From NCBI GenBank assembly GCA_003993805.1, contig RSEF01000003.1, forward strand, positions 36,722,796 through 36,786,795: 64,000 bases of DNA, written 5' to 3'. Positions 35,508 through 48,000 of the stretch are shown here, piece after piece. The notes beneath the pieces were generated by a model that saw only the letters and a program-made list of their open reading frames with translations, had not been told where the DNA came from and ran no database searches. The stretch is from Himantopus leucocephalus (taxonomy: Eukaryota; Chordata; Aves; Charadriiformes; Recurvirostridae). How positions within the stretch are numbered: the stretch's first letter is position 1; every line of letters begins with the position of its first letter. Made by a program: the position numbers and the translations under genes.

Positions 35508-38500
35508 GTCGTAATTTGCTCTAAAGTCTGGTAAAGTTTGACATGTATGAATATGCAAGAGGCAAAAGAAAAAGAAATCAATGGATGAAATTGCTCACAG
35601 ATCCTGTGATGCGTTTTCATAGATTTTCCCAAGCTGGAGACATATTTGTATTAAAGACTTCAGTGACATATACTGAAAGACCCAATATATCCTAAGCGGT
35701 GCTTTGTTCAAACCAGAAATGATTTATTGTTTTGTGCTTGAGTTAACAAAAATCAGCAATTAACAAGCAGAAGAGAATGAATTCAATTCATAAGAAGAAA
35801 ACCAATAACAATCTCATATATTATATGTATATGAAAAAATGAAAAAAAATTAAAAGAAGACACACATTCAAAAATTTTCTAAGTGATGATATTGCATATA
35901 TTTAAGGTTGGACATATGCATTAGTATTTGTAGGACTAGAGCCCCAGCCTCTTAGAAATAAATTCTAGTATTAAAAAAAAAAAAAAGGATGAGTCTGCAA
36001 GTGCATGTAAATATCTAGATGACAACAGGAAGAAGCAAGAAGTAGGTTTTAATCTTCATTTGTCATTATTCTAAATTTTATTTCTTGCCTTCATCTTTTC
36101 TAGCATATGCAGATAGGAAATTAGATACACTCTCCTAGGAGATTGGGAACAGTGAGGTATTGACATCATTGCTCCCTTCCAGGAGATAAATGCAGTGTGG
36201 GAGCGCTCTTGGGGCTGCAGCGCCTAACAGAAGTTGCCGGGTTCACTGGGTCATTGCTGCCCTCTTTCTTGCCAGGCTCCAAGCTGAGGCTTGTGATGGG
36301 CACTTTCCTGTCCTCCGGCTTAGTGGCCACAATCAGTTCACAGAGGGAACAAGTAGGCAAGAGTAAGAAAGAACATCAGCTGCAAACAGCATCGGCAGTT
36401 CGATGGCATCCTGTCCTCTGCCTTTTGCCCACTGTACGAAAGCAGAATGGTGTCCCAGGTGAGATCAGATAAAACAGCAGTAGGTTGCAATTGCTTCAAA
36501 AGGCGCTAACACTGGTGAAAAGAAAAAAGAAATACTAGAGTTACTATCCTTTATAGTATAGTCTGTTGAACACATTTCCTTTTGAATCAGTAACCCAGTC
36601 TACACCTCATGTATTCTCCTGGACTTCTCTAGGTTTTGCTTACACAAACACTACAGTTCTTTCATCACATATGAACAAAAATCATTCATGACAGCATCAT
36701 AACTTTCCAGACTGATTACTTTTAACTAATATAGTCATGCAGAAAATCACTGCATTGAAAAGGTTTGCTGGCTAAGGACATTAACGTCTCTCTGATCCAC
36801 AGCACAGCTTTATCTCTGCTGTCTCCTCTGCCTGCCTTTGAATACCTTCGCACACGGAAAGCTCCCACACTTGCCTTCAGAACCCTGAAGCACGGAGGGC
36901 TTCCAGAGGAACTTCCAGGGCACCCAAAGGATGGGCTGATTCTGAATGATCTTGACCGTAGCCCTGCAGCCATGTTAGCCTGTAAGACTTACCAACTAAC
37001 AAAGGAGATGGGTATGAACTGAATATCTCTTATTTTGCCTGTCATCGCTCTGGGAAGTGGTAATGCAGCACAGCAGCAGCTCCTGGGTAAGAATGCAAAG
37101 ATGAAGATTCAGAACTTGTGATCCCAAACTTTAACTCTCGCTGCTTATTGTTTCTTCATCTCTCTGTCCTCCTCCTATGCATTTTATTAGCCCTTCTGGG
37201 CTGCCAGCAACTTCTAGTAAGGATGAGGAGAAAAGGAGGCCAGGTTCCCCCAAGAAAGTGCTGAATGGGAACATATATATAATCGCCAAGGTTGGGAGAT
37301 CGCTGGCTTAACCGCAAGTGTCTGGGAGGAGTGGGGACTGGTGAACGAGAGAGGGAAGGGGAAAGGAAAAACCATCTGAGGGATAACTTGTTGCAGATCT
37401 GCCTATCTTTCTCCTGAATCTTCACCTTCCACACAGAAAGAAGGTAAAGGATTAAGTCTGTATGAGATGTTAAACTGAGAGTTGTTGTAAATACAGAAAT
37501 AAATAATAAAAGTAAGAAAACAGTTTTTCTCTACTGAACTCGCAACCTTTGAGCTTCTCTGTAAGTTGCAACTGAATAATAGTTACTGTGGAACAGCCTT
37601 GCATAATAATATCCAGCAGGAGCAAAAGCATCATGATAAAATCACCATTATTATTCATAGAGCTGTCATGAACAGTCTGCTTACTCTACACAATTCACCA
37701 AAGAAATACTGGTTTGCCATAGTTTGAACTGTGCATTTTAAAACAGCAAAGTGCCATTCAGTGCCCTGCCCTTTCAACCGTGCTGTACGTACACGCATAG
37801 CAGGGAACTCTCAAATTATTCTGTTTTGAAAGGCAGTTGAGAGAGTGAGAGAGACCAATGGCATTACAATTTTTGCAAGACTGTATTTTTTCCCACACTG
37901 AAAAACATCACTAGATGCGTTTGTGTCCACTGAGCATGCAATCATTGCTCTGGAATCACTTTTTGATATTCAGCCTCATTAGAAGGAGACAGAAATTTCC
38001 TGACAAACTGTTCTTCATTGCAAAGGTGCAGATTCATTGAAGCCCTTTGCAAGAATGGGCCACATTAGATGGATCTTCCATTAGGAAAGATGCGACCACG
38101 ACAGGGTTGCACAACAGGGGTCTGCCCCAAGGGACAGGGCAGTCCCATGTGGGGAGAGTATCAAAGCCCTGCTGAAACCCAGGTACCCCGGCAGACTAAT
38201 ATCCACAACCTCTCCCTGCCCCAACTGGTAGGCTGCTCTGTGGAGACTATTCCTGTTCAATTCCTGCACAGCTGAAGAAACAGCTGAGTGTGATAATGTT
38301 CCCATTCTAATTCGCCTTCTATTGCAAAAGGGATTATACTAACTCAGTAGTCAGGAGTCTCTGCACCACTGAAATGAGGATTGGTTTTGTGGGTCAGAAA
38401 CCTGCTATGTTTGAAGTGACTGCCTGTACCATCATCTTCATTGGAAACTGGATTGGCTCCGAGTAAACAAATGGGGAATTTATACATGAGAATTAAGGAA

Positions 38501-39363
38501 ATATCAAGGAAAGAAGAATGGAACACTTTTTACATCGAGGAGTTAGGTTCGATATTAGTAATACACAAAGTCAGAAGCATGATCCACAATTCTTACATAA
38601 AAAAACTGAAAGTGTTGTCTACAGGTTATCCTCTGCCTGTTAATTTTGGAGACCTTAAAGACAACCATCTGTCTGCGTAGCTTAACCCACCAGCAGAGAC
38701 CAAAGGCCAACCAAACTACACTAAGACCCAGAAATTCAAGAGATGCTAGAGAAGGTTGGTAAAGTTAATAGCTACACAAAAATATTCCCACCTACTATGA
38801 AATGAATTTGAAAAATGTGCAATTGTACAGAAATATTCAGTGAAAAAAAATTAACTTCGCTGGAGAGCCCTTCGAGACAAACATGCATCACCTCCCTCCC
38901 ATGTTTTTTGGCTCAGTGTACCAAGTCAGGCAGAAACTGGAGTTTGGGGCCAGCAGCACAGTTGCTCTTGGAGGAAAAACCAGTGGCGGGAGCAGCATCT
39001 TTCTGCAGCGAAAGTTGTTTGTTCTCAGGTGGGGTATGTGCACCCCACATTCGTGCACAGCCACAGAGCTGAAGAATGAGGCTCCCCTGTTTCCTGTGGA
39101 GAACAGCTGTCCTCAGTATTTCTCTCCTTGATTCTGACTCTCAGTCTCTCTTATTTTATATACAAACCCTCTGCTTTCTCTTCTGTACAGCAAAGTCATG
39201 TCAGTTGAACACTAGGGAATTCACCCTCCCATTGTAAAAACATTTTTTTAATACATAATGTACTTTTTCCTGTGCATTTGCAAGTTAAGTATTTTGATAG
39301 GCTATGTTTGTCATTCATAATACCAGTTTCCGTACACTGCTTATCTATAGACAAATATATTTA

Positions 39364-39382
39364 NTTATCCCCCCCCCCCCCC
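39364..39382 (+). repeat. N close to C14 homopolymer
   Basis: A single N at 39364 is followed by TTAT and then 14 consecutive C (39369-39382). This is a low-complexity sequencing trouble spot with no other content visible. Confidence 0.85.
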
Positions 39383-42300
39383 AAGTTTTAACATCATCGC
39401 AATATGGTTCCAGTGAACATAATTATTTCCACAGCCTCAAGATAAGGGTCTCATTACATTGATTAATCTACAGATACAGTGTGAAATGAAGAGTTTTCTA
39501 AAGAAGGATGGGAAATGTTGTGAGGAAAAAAGAATCCATTTCATAGATGAGCACAGCCACAGCAGATATAACTACAAAGCTTTTGGTAGCTTCATACCCA
39601 TTTCGACTAAAATCCAAATTACCCAGAGCCAGCTGTGTTTGTATTGCCTGTAGGAATCAAGTTGGACAATAAGCTACTACACCGCTTTTATGTTTTTCCC
39701 CTTGGAAAACCAGCTGGTTCACTCCAAACTAGTCAGAACACGAGTCATCTGAAGATGTAAGACTGACTGGGGATCTTGAAGTCATATGTGGAGCTACAAC
39801 CATGACAATATGGATGTAACTGGAGACCAATTAACTTGCAGACGTATTCTTTAACTGCAAAATTCAAGGATGTTTTGAGTCTGCACTCAAAATACACTTG
39901 CATGGACTTGGTAATGAATAGATCATACACATATAAAATACACTGTGTTACTCTCTTATTGTTGACGAATTTAAAAACTATGTGGAATATGCTAAAATAT
40001 TGAAAACCTTTCCTCTGAGCCTTCATAAAGCATACTTTTTGAATCATATCAGTGGCACTTCACAGTAAATATTTGTATTACTACACACACAAAGAAGAAT
40101 ATATACTAGTAACGGAAAGCTAGTGCGGTACTAAAATAAGAGCCAAGAAAAACAACACATAAACAATAGTAGCTGAGACACTGGAGAGAAGAGAATACGA
40201 TAGTGATGTTTAGGAGCATTTTCAACTAAAAGTGACTGGGTCTGACAATGCGGCCATCCTTTAAGCAGTGCAGCTAATTATAGTGTATTTCCAACGGTCT
40301 TTCCCAAGGAACTAGATGTCCTTGAAACACATGAAGAAAGAAATTAAATACATGGGTGAGCAGAAGAAAGCTGGCAGCGTAAGGAGCTATATATGCTGTA
40401 CAGTGGGTGTCAACAAAACAATACTTTGGATTTCAGCTGTGCAATTGTGACAAAAGCTGTGGTAAAAAATATTACTGCCTTGTGCCCATCTGGGAGGGGG
40501 ATGCTAAGGCACCCCTTGCTGGGCAGAGGGGAGACAGGGTCTGGGGAGTGGGTGGCGAACAGTGCAACCTGTCTGCCCTCTACCCGGCGCCCAGCAGGCA
40601 CTAAGGCAGGATGGGGGACCTGCCTGCCTCCGACACCAGCTATGGACAGCAGGAGAAAAGAAAAAGGATCCTCCTGCCATACCATACATGAAAAAGGGAG
40701 GGTGGATCTTGTTCTCAGGTTTTAAATATTTTGTGGCGAAAGCTATAGGGTGCTTCTCACCAGCAGTCCTTTTTTTTTTTTACAGCTCCTCCACAGGCTG
40801 ATATTTAAAGTTGTTTAAATGTGTAAGTTAGCACCTAAATACCCAGACCTCTCTGGGTCTTCCATTCTTCATCTGTAACACAAAGGTGATGATAACAATG
40901 TTTTTTGCCATCTTCTGCCTATCTTGTCCATACAGCTTATAACACTTTGAAAAGATCCTGCCTCTTATCAGGTGTTTAGAAAGAAAATATTATGATGGAT
41001 TCCCAGTCCTGTCTAGGAACTACAGCTATTATTGTGACTGAAGTAATAACAAGGCTAAGGGGAAGGAAAACAGGACATTTACAAGAGAATAGTTTAATCA
41101 GAAATAAGAAAGGTTAGGGGCGTGATTGTAAAAAATCCTCACTTATAATTATGTAAAAAAAATCCCACCTAGAATAATAGAAAAAGATGGAAAGTGAGTG
41201 GACACTGTTTCCTATATAAACTAGTTTGGCTGATAAAAGGATGGATAAAAATGTCAGCTAACACATGTAAAAAATGAAGAAAAATAGAAGGAAATACATC
41301 AAATGGTTGGCCTACTGCAGGGCTTTTAAAGAGAACACTTTACTCACAGACTTAACGCACAAGAAGTAACTTGTGCAAAGATGCATATTCAGCAGATTTT
41401 CTTTTTTATTTTATTCACTGTTTGGTCAGTTGAAGGCCTGGAGGCAATAAATTCCACTCGTACAGAATTCAACAGTGATAAATAGTTTGGAGATCACTGA
41501 ACCCCTAGTTGTGCTTGAGGCATTTGCATTTAGATGTTTCAAGTTTACAGCACAGACTATTTGTTCTGTGCTGGAAAGCGGGTGACGACACCACGAGGAT
41601 GTTTTCTATGAAAGTAGGTGAAAGCTGTTACCCTGAGAATTATGCATCCATCAGTACTGTTATTAATCCTTATTGCATTTTCCTCATTACCATATTTTTC
41701 AATTTATAACATCGTATAGAAGAATATGATGTAAGACAACCTGCTAATAAATTTACTACACATCCATCTTCATAAAATACCTGTGAAAATGTGGAGGCTT
41801 TTTTTTATCTTTTTTTTTGTGGAATTGATTGCAAAGAGGGCTTTGTGAATTAATTTCTTTGTGAAGTTAGGAAGCGCCTTAAATTGAACATATCTTTTTA
41901 GATTCAGATAGGGTACTTGGAAGTTATATTTAAAATACATACCATGGAAAATAAGTGGCACGGGTAATGTAATAAACTATGAAAATAAAACATAAACAAT
42001 TTGTATATTTACCAGGCAACTGGTAATACGTTATAGCATTGCAGTTTAGAGTTTATATATTAGCTGCGATGCCAGAGCAACAGTTACAATAAGGGATAAA
42101 ATGGTAAACAGTAGAGTGTTGGCTGCTACTCTTTATTTCCTCTGATTTCTTATTTTGTTGTAGTCAGATTTAAAAAGTAATTTGTCAGGAGTCTGTCTCC
42201 TTTTAAAGAATGACTGTTGCACTAGTTGGGAAACCAACAGGTGGTAGCAGGGCAGGCAGCCTTGTAAATTAAGAATATGGAAATAGGCGTGTAGGGGGAA

Positions 42301-42748
42301 GTGGGAGCTATTCCTAAATGTAGATTGCTTAGCTATTTTCTTCCTTCTTCAAATGTTAGTGATGCTGGGGTCTGAAGAAAGAACTAACAATTTGGCAAGG
42401 CGATCATCCAGCAGCAGAAGACATGCCATGAAAATGGCCCATAATATAATTTGGGTTTTGCCTTATTTTTTTTAAGCCAAGAATGTTCTGTTATGTTAAA
42501 AATGAAGTTGCCAAGCGAAGGACGCAGAAGTTAGGGAATGAAAAGGAATGAAATTTTAATTCTTTCTGCTTGTGCATATGAATTATGATCAGTCTTTAAC
42601 ATGATTGGACGTGTTAGTCAGATGTTTTTCAGCTTGCTAATATGGGCTGAGCATTCTGATATTATGACAAAAGATGACCAGCAAATTGGAATTAAATGCA
42701 ATGTTCACTTAGCAATGCTGGGGAATTGGGGGAAGGGGTTTTCACTTT

Positions 42749-42780
42749 TTTTTGTTTCACTTTTTACAGTGAAACAAAAA
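42749..42780. repeat. Perfect 12-bp inverted repeat (hairpin)
   Basis: TTTTTGTTTCAC at 42749-42760 is followed after the 8-base spacer TTTTTACA by its exact reverse complement GTGAAACAAAAA at 42769-42780. It could form a cruciform or RNA hairpin. It is too short and AT-rich to suggest a microRNA precursor. Confidence 0.85.
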
Positions 42781-42892
42781 TTAAAAATCAAACAATTATA
42801 TCATGTAAGGCCTCCTGCAACATTTAAAGAAGTGGGAGTGTTTCAAATATTTCAACAAGACTTGGATCAGGATAAGCAAAGCTGAATGAGGC

Positions 42893-42913
42893 NAAAAAAA
42901 AAAAAAAAAAAAA
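42893..42913 (+). repeat. N followed by A20 homopolymer
   Basis: A single N at 42893 is followed by 20 A and then GGAGGGG. I see no retroposed sequence upstream that would make this a poly(A) tail. Confidence 0.85.
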
Positions 42914-44570
42914 GGAGGGGGGATTATCATCATATAATTAAAGGCTACATCATTATGCTCAGGAAAGCTGTTGGTGAGCCAATCTTATTGCTGGCATTTC
43001 TTACTTTTTAACTGCTTGATTTGGCATCCTTAACAGCAGCCTTTTAACATCTTTTTTAATGAACTCTACCCATACTTCTGGGCATGATAGCAGGCAGCAG
43101 TTCTATATAGTAGAAAATTATTTTATCCACAGAGCCACTGGCAGAGAACAGCATATTAAAAGCGTAATTCACTTACTGAAAAATTTTGTTGTTGTTTTTT
43201 GCTACATCTGATCTCAGAATTAGCTTTTCAGCTCTGAGGCTCGGGGAAGTCTAATCTAGCAGAAAACACTTAGCACTTGTCATGGCCCCTGCTGAATACC
43301 ATCTTTGTACCATTGGGAGGCAGTGCCTGGGCCATATTGCCCAAAAGCATGGAAGCAATTTAAAAGTTGTTTAAAAGGCCATTTGGAAATCTCCCATGTC
43401 TCGAAGGGATCACGTCATGTTAAAAATCAATCATGTCAGGACATTACTTGGTCCCATCCCAGCTCAGTGCCTGGTTTGTAGCCAGAGTACTCCTGTTTCC
43501 ATGAGCTCTGAGTGCTCGGAAGGGAACAGTTTGGAGCTGTCTTAAAACTGGGAGAGCATAAAGGTATCCTGACTTTACACTCCCTGCACTGGTTATGCCC
43601 TTGGCTGGTCACCATAACACAAATTGAGCTCAGTGTTATTTTAGAGAGTTCTTTACAACTGTGTGGAAGTGTACAAAACATACAAAACTACTCAAAATTA
43701 CAGCACAACAAATTGAAATAGGCAAAAAGCTTTGGCAAAACCAAAGAAAAAGCTGATTTAGGAGTGCATCTTATAGCTAGCAGGGGTGTAGATCAAAACA
43801 GTGGGTGGTAGAAATAAAGTAGAGACGCAACAAAGCAATTGAAAAATAGCTTGCACTTTCACCCTGTACGGAGGTTTTCACACCAAGCACCAGAGGACAA
43901 AGGAGAGGGGTGCAGGATTCAGGAAGGCACTGGGACAATGCAGATCTTTGCTATCTGATTTTGGGGGCTTCTCAGGGAAGCCCCAGAGAGCACTAAAATG
44001 ATCCTGACATTGTTGCTGGTTTCAGCTAAGCCCTGATCTGCCCAGAAGGTGAGATTCACATTACTCCCACGCACCATCACCTGTTTACCACCTCATTCCT
44101 TGTCCTTCCTATTTCTTGCCTTTAATATAATTTTATTAAAACAACTAACTAAATTAATAGACTTCATTTTAGCTACTCTAGACTGCATCTTTTGCTGCCT
44201 CATGGCCATAAGGACTTTACTGCTAAGAGTAGTGTTAAAACAACCCCACAATGGTACTCATTTACTGTATACTAGCATCAACTATAGGACCACATGCTGT
44301 GAAAATCACTCTTAAGCAGGGATGCAACAGGTTGACAGCTGAGGAAGGTGTTTCATTTTCAGTCTTTCTCTTGCCTTTTGTGTATTTTGTTTGCACTTTC
44401 TGCAAAGAATCTGCTTCAGACCTTAACAGCCACAAACCCCCTAGTACATCTCAGCTAACATCCTTTAGTTCCTCGTAAAAATGACTATTAAGATCTTTAA
44501 CATAACTTAAAAAGAATGACAGACAGAGTTGTCTCTTGCTAAAGGGAAAAGAAAAAGGGATATCTTCAAG

Positions 44571-44801
44571 GGGGTCTACAGGAAATATGAGGAAGGACTC
44601 TTTGTCAGGGAGTGTAGTGATAGGATGAGGGATAACAGTTTCATATGGAAAGAGGGTGGATTTAGATTAGAAATTAGGAAGAAATTCTTTACTTGGAGGG
44701 TGGTGAGGCACTGGAACAGGTTTCCCAGACAGGCTGTGGATGCCCCATCCCTAGAGGTGTTCAAGGCCAGGTTGGATGGGGCTTTGAGCAACCTGGACTA
44801 G
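44571..44801 (+). pseudogene. CR1 ORF2 protein, C-terminal remnant
   Basis: About 76 codons of the CR1 ORF2 C-terminus remain open and end at the TAG at 44799-44801. Characteristic pieces are GLFVRECSDRMR, FRLEIRKKFF, VVRHWNRFPRQAVDAPSLEV and FKARLDGALSNL. ORF2 of a full-length element encodes an endonuclease and reverse transcriptase of roughly 900-1000 residues. Only the tail is left here, so no enzymatic activity is possible. The frame upstream of 44571 stays open to 44529, but that stretch does not look like CR1. Confidence 0.9.
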
Positions 44802-44887
44802 TGGAAGGTGTCCCTGCCTGTGGCAGGGGGGTTGGAACTAGGTGATCTTTAAGGCCCCTTCCAACCCAAACCATTCTATGATTCTAC
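44571..44887 (+). mobile_element. CR1 LINE, 5'-truncated copy with complete 3' end
   Basis: This copy starts inside the last part of ORF2 and runs through the whole 3'UTR, which contains TGGCAGGGGGGTTGGAACTA and CCTTCCAACCCAAACC. It ends in CATTCTATGATTCTA with no poly(A). Avian CR1 elements are typically 5'-truncated and end in short octamer repeats instead of poly(A), as seen here. The ORF2 part is still open, suggesting a relatively young or well-preserved copy. The 5' boundary is placed where similarity begins (GGTCTACAGGAAATATG) and could be 20-40 bases further left. Confidence 0.93.
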
Positions 44888-45024
44888 TTAATGTTGAAGT
44901 AGCAAGGACTAAAATTTTTACTTTACAACAGTGACTATGATATCATACTGAACAGGCTGCCATCTCTCTGTAATGAAAACCTCCCACGTTGTTCAATTTT
45001 TTTAGTGTTTGGGTGGGTCATATT

Positions 45025-45054
45025 AGCAATTTTCTCTGTGTGGAGAAAATTGCT
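45025..45054. repeat. Perfect 12-bp inverted repeat with 6-base loop
   Basis: AGCAATTTTCTC at 45025-45036 is followed by the loop TGTGTG and the exact reverse complement GAGAAAATTGCT at 45043-45054. This is the tightest hairpin noticed in the window. It lies 140 bp downstream of the CR1 copy and outside it. It is too short for a typical microRNA precursor, and no T-run follows it to suggest a pol III terminator. Confidence 0.88.
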
Positions 45055-48000
45055 CCAACAAACAGAAAAAAATTAAAAAAAAACCCAAACCCCTTTCCTG
45101 CAGAGGGTGGGTGCAGAAGAAAAAACCTGTAGAATCCTGCAAGGATCCTGCTGGGTTGACCTTTTCAGAAAATGCTCTGGTTTTGTTGCTCTCTTAACAT
45201 ACTCCAAGAAGTGCTCCCAGCCCTAGGAAACACTAAAATCAAAGAGCTTCGCATCTGACAGCTGAGAGCATTGGGAGCTGGGGAGTGCAGGTGGGAGGGC
45301 CAAGTCACTGTTTCTAATAATATTATGGCAAAGATGACCTGTAAACTAAAGTATAAAATACAATCTCAGATCTGCAATTTGCAGTTAGGTTGGTCCAAGA
45401 GGATTTAACATCAGGATCATTATTTACTTCTTATTTTTTTGTAAAGGATAAGGTTAATAAAGTCTGTGCTTTGCTAAAGCTACTGAGGGACACATTCAAT
45501 GTGGGAAGGACTGCCTGTTCCCTGAAAATCTGAGCATGCCTTCTGGTTAATATTTTCCTGTAGAAATAGTTTGCATCACCTGAGAAGAATGATTTAGAAA
45601 ACACCTGCTGTGAGATGTAATTAGAGCACGAATCTGCGCAAAACTGGGAGGCTGCTGAGACCTCACCAGGAGCAGGAGGCACCCAGTTCCTTTGTATGCC
45701 TGCAGAGGTTTAGGGTTCAAAAACATTCTCTGTGACTCACATTCTGCAGGTGATTATATGCACTAGGGCTGTAAATCATTTACCAAAAAAAGTGGGTGGC
45801 AACCTGATTAACACACACTGAGTTGGGAGGGAGACATAAATTACTTAAAAACTCTTTTCTGTCTGAATCATGTATGCTTAAAGCTACAACTGCAGCAAGG
45901 TTGAATGTGATCAAACAAAAGTTCCATTGTAAGGGCTTTAAGAAATCTGTTTTAAACTTTTTAAACATTTTTCTGAGAGAGAATAATAAAGATTCTCTAT
46001 TTGGCTACCTACAGATGTAAAAATAAGTTATTTAATACAGAGTTTAATTCCCCAGTTGTTACCCAACCTACACAGTTTCAGTTGTGCAAAGAAAAAAATG
46101 TAATCTGGGAATATCACGTCACTTGCACTACCATTTGATTAAGACAGGTCTGAAGCCTCATAAGCAGTAGACCTGGGCTTTTAGTGAGCAGCAAATACAT
46201 CAGTTCCAGAACTGAGTGGTTTTCCTCCAAAACAACATGCTTCCATCTCATTAAACCCAACAGTAATATTTCCTAGGCTGAGGAAGAAGAGGCGGCCCTG
46301 GGGTTTGTGTGGTGTAAATTTGGAGTTACGTTTCATCGATGAGCCTGAAGAAGTGATTTGTTGACTCTGCTGGCCAGATTCTCAGCCCTAGCAAAATCCC
46401 CAATACTTGACCATACATCCAGTGAAATCAGTGGGAAAGCTGCCACTGCTTCAAATGTGCTCAAGCCTCAAGTATAGAACTGGAGGCTTTTTTTGTTTTG
46501 TTTTGTTCTGTTTTGACATGTTTCCAACAATTTTGAGGGCTGATGAGTAACCTGGCCAGGAATAAGCTAGGGTGCAAGTGAAAAGAAGATTTTGAACAGT
46601 CAGAGCAAGGTAAATAACCTGGCCATATTGGGAAACAAAACTTGCTTTTAACATTGAGCTTGAAACAGTGGAAAGGATTTTTATGTTTCAGTTTCTCCAG
46701 AAAAAGCTGAAAACAGCTCAGTTACCCAGGAGTCTCCTACAGGGCAATTGTTCCTAAATTTTGAAAGAATATTAAATTTGAGGAAATTCCCCAGTTTCCA
46801 ATGGAGTCCATGAAAAGGGTCCTATTGGAAGTGAGTTTTGGATCAGGTGGGGGTGAGCCATGGTATTTTAAATTATTTACATTTTAGCAGTAACCTATGT
46901 GCTTATAACTCTAAAAAAAGCTATATTCCTCTTCCAGTTGCATAACTTCTGCAAGACTAAGAGATAACTGTTTTGTGGACGAGATAACAACTAAACTAAG
47001 CTTTTTCTCAGATAAATGATTGTTCATCATCATCGGTGTCAATTAAAGCCGATCTGAAGGAATAAAACTAATAGGACCTACCTACTATAGAGCTGCATTC
47101 AGTGCTCCATAATAAAGAACCACATAAATGTTTGAATTTTCCTAAATGAGCTGTTTTATTTTAAGCAGCCATGGGAAAAAAGCTTCAAAAATAAAAGCAA
47201 GAATTGGACACCTACCCAGGTTTCAGGCACTTCTCCCTGCATACTCTGCAGCAGCTCTCTCTTTCACACCCCTGTCTCCAGACCAACTAATTAAATGCAG
47301 GTGCAACCTCAGATGTTTCTCCATCTTTTAACTATTGTAATGCATTCTAGCTGACAGGAGCACAGCGAGCCCTTGGTGTTGTAGTTAAACCATGGGCAAT
47401 TGACAGAGATAATGAGCACTTAAGCTCCCAAGCTGTGCAAAACACACATAACACCTTTTTCTGGTAAACAGACAGTCTCACAAGTTGGGATACTTCCTTC
47501 CTTTCCTTTCACTCTTTTTCAGTCTTAGTCTTATCTCATATTTTGGGAAAAGCCTTCAATTAGGATGAATCATTCACAGCAACAGAAGGCCAGATCCTCA
47601 GCTGCTCTAAATCAGCCTAGCTCCGTTGAGGTTATTCTGGCTGCAGTGCAGATGCACCAGCTGAAGGGACAGCTTCACTCTTAGCTCCTGTGGAGACTGT
47701 AGGCAGGCTCAACGTCTGGCAGAAGCACTCTAATGTCTGAAATATAACAAGGTCTCCACAACCTGCAAGACTAACATTTTGGTTTCCCCCGACCCTGAAA
47801 TTCCCTCCACATGTGGTATTTCAGATATGACAGACTGAAAATTATTTACACGTTGTCTAATCTCATGACTGCTTGCAATCACAGATGCAGGAACTCTTTT
47901 ATTTCAATTTTATTCCCGTCTTCTCCTCTTATCTCTGCCTAACACCCAGCTTAAGACAATATATACTATCATTTTTTATTGCTTTTCTTTCAGGGTCTTT

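Larger units (their letters stand above)
33991..44570. other. Single-copy DNA with homopolymer-linked Ns, no confident gene
   Basis: No gene or interspersed repeat is confidently recognised, though weak LINE similarity may reach about 34500. A GC-richer block at 36183-36458 is bounded by good splice signals and open throughout, and a second block at 36803-36981 is similar. Both are discussed in findings. Another GC-richer patch lies at about 40480-40650. Ns at 35485, 39364 and 42893 each sit beside long homopolymers. Open frames reach 110 codons without family signatures. Confidence 0.45.

Noticed and set aside
38672..38740. GCGTAGCTTAACCCACC resembling a mitochondrial tRNA start (possible nuclear mitochondrial insertion)
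   Set aside because: No cloverleaf can be completed and neighbouring sequence does not resemble mitochondrial rRNA or tRNA genes.
42894..42913. A20 run considered as a retrogene poly(A) tail
   Set aside because: No processed coding sequence upstream, no target-site duplication, and it follows an N.
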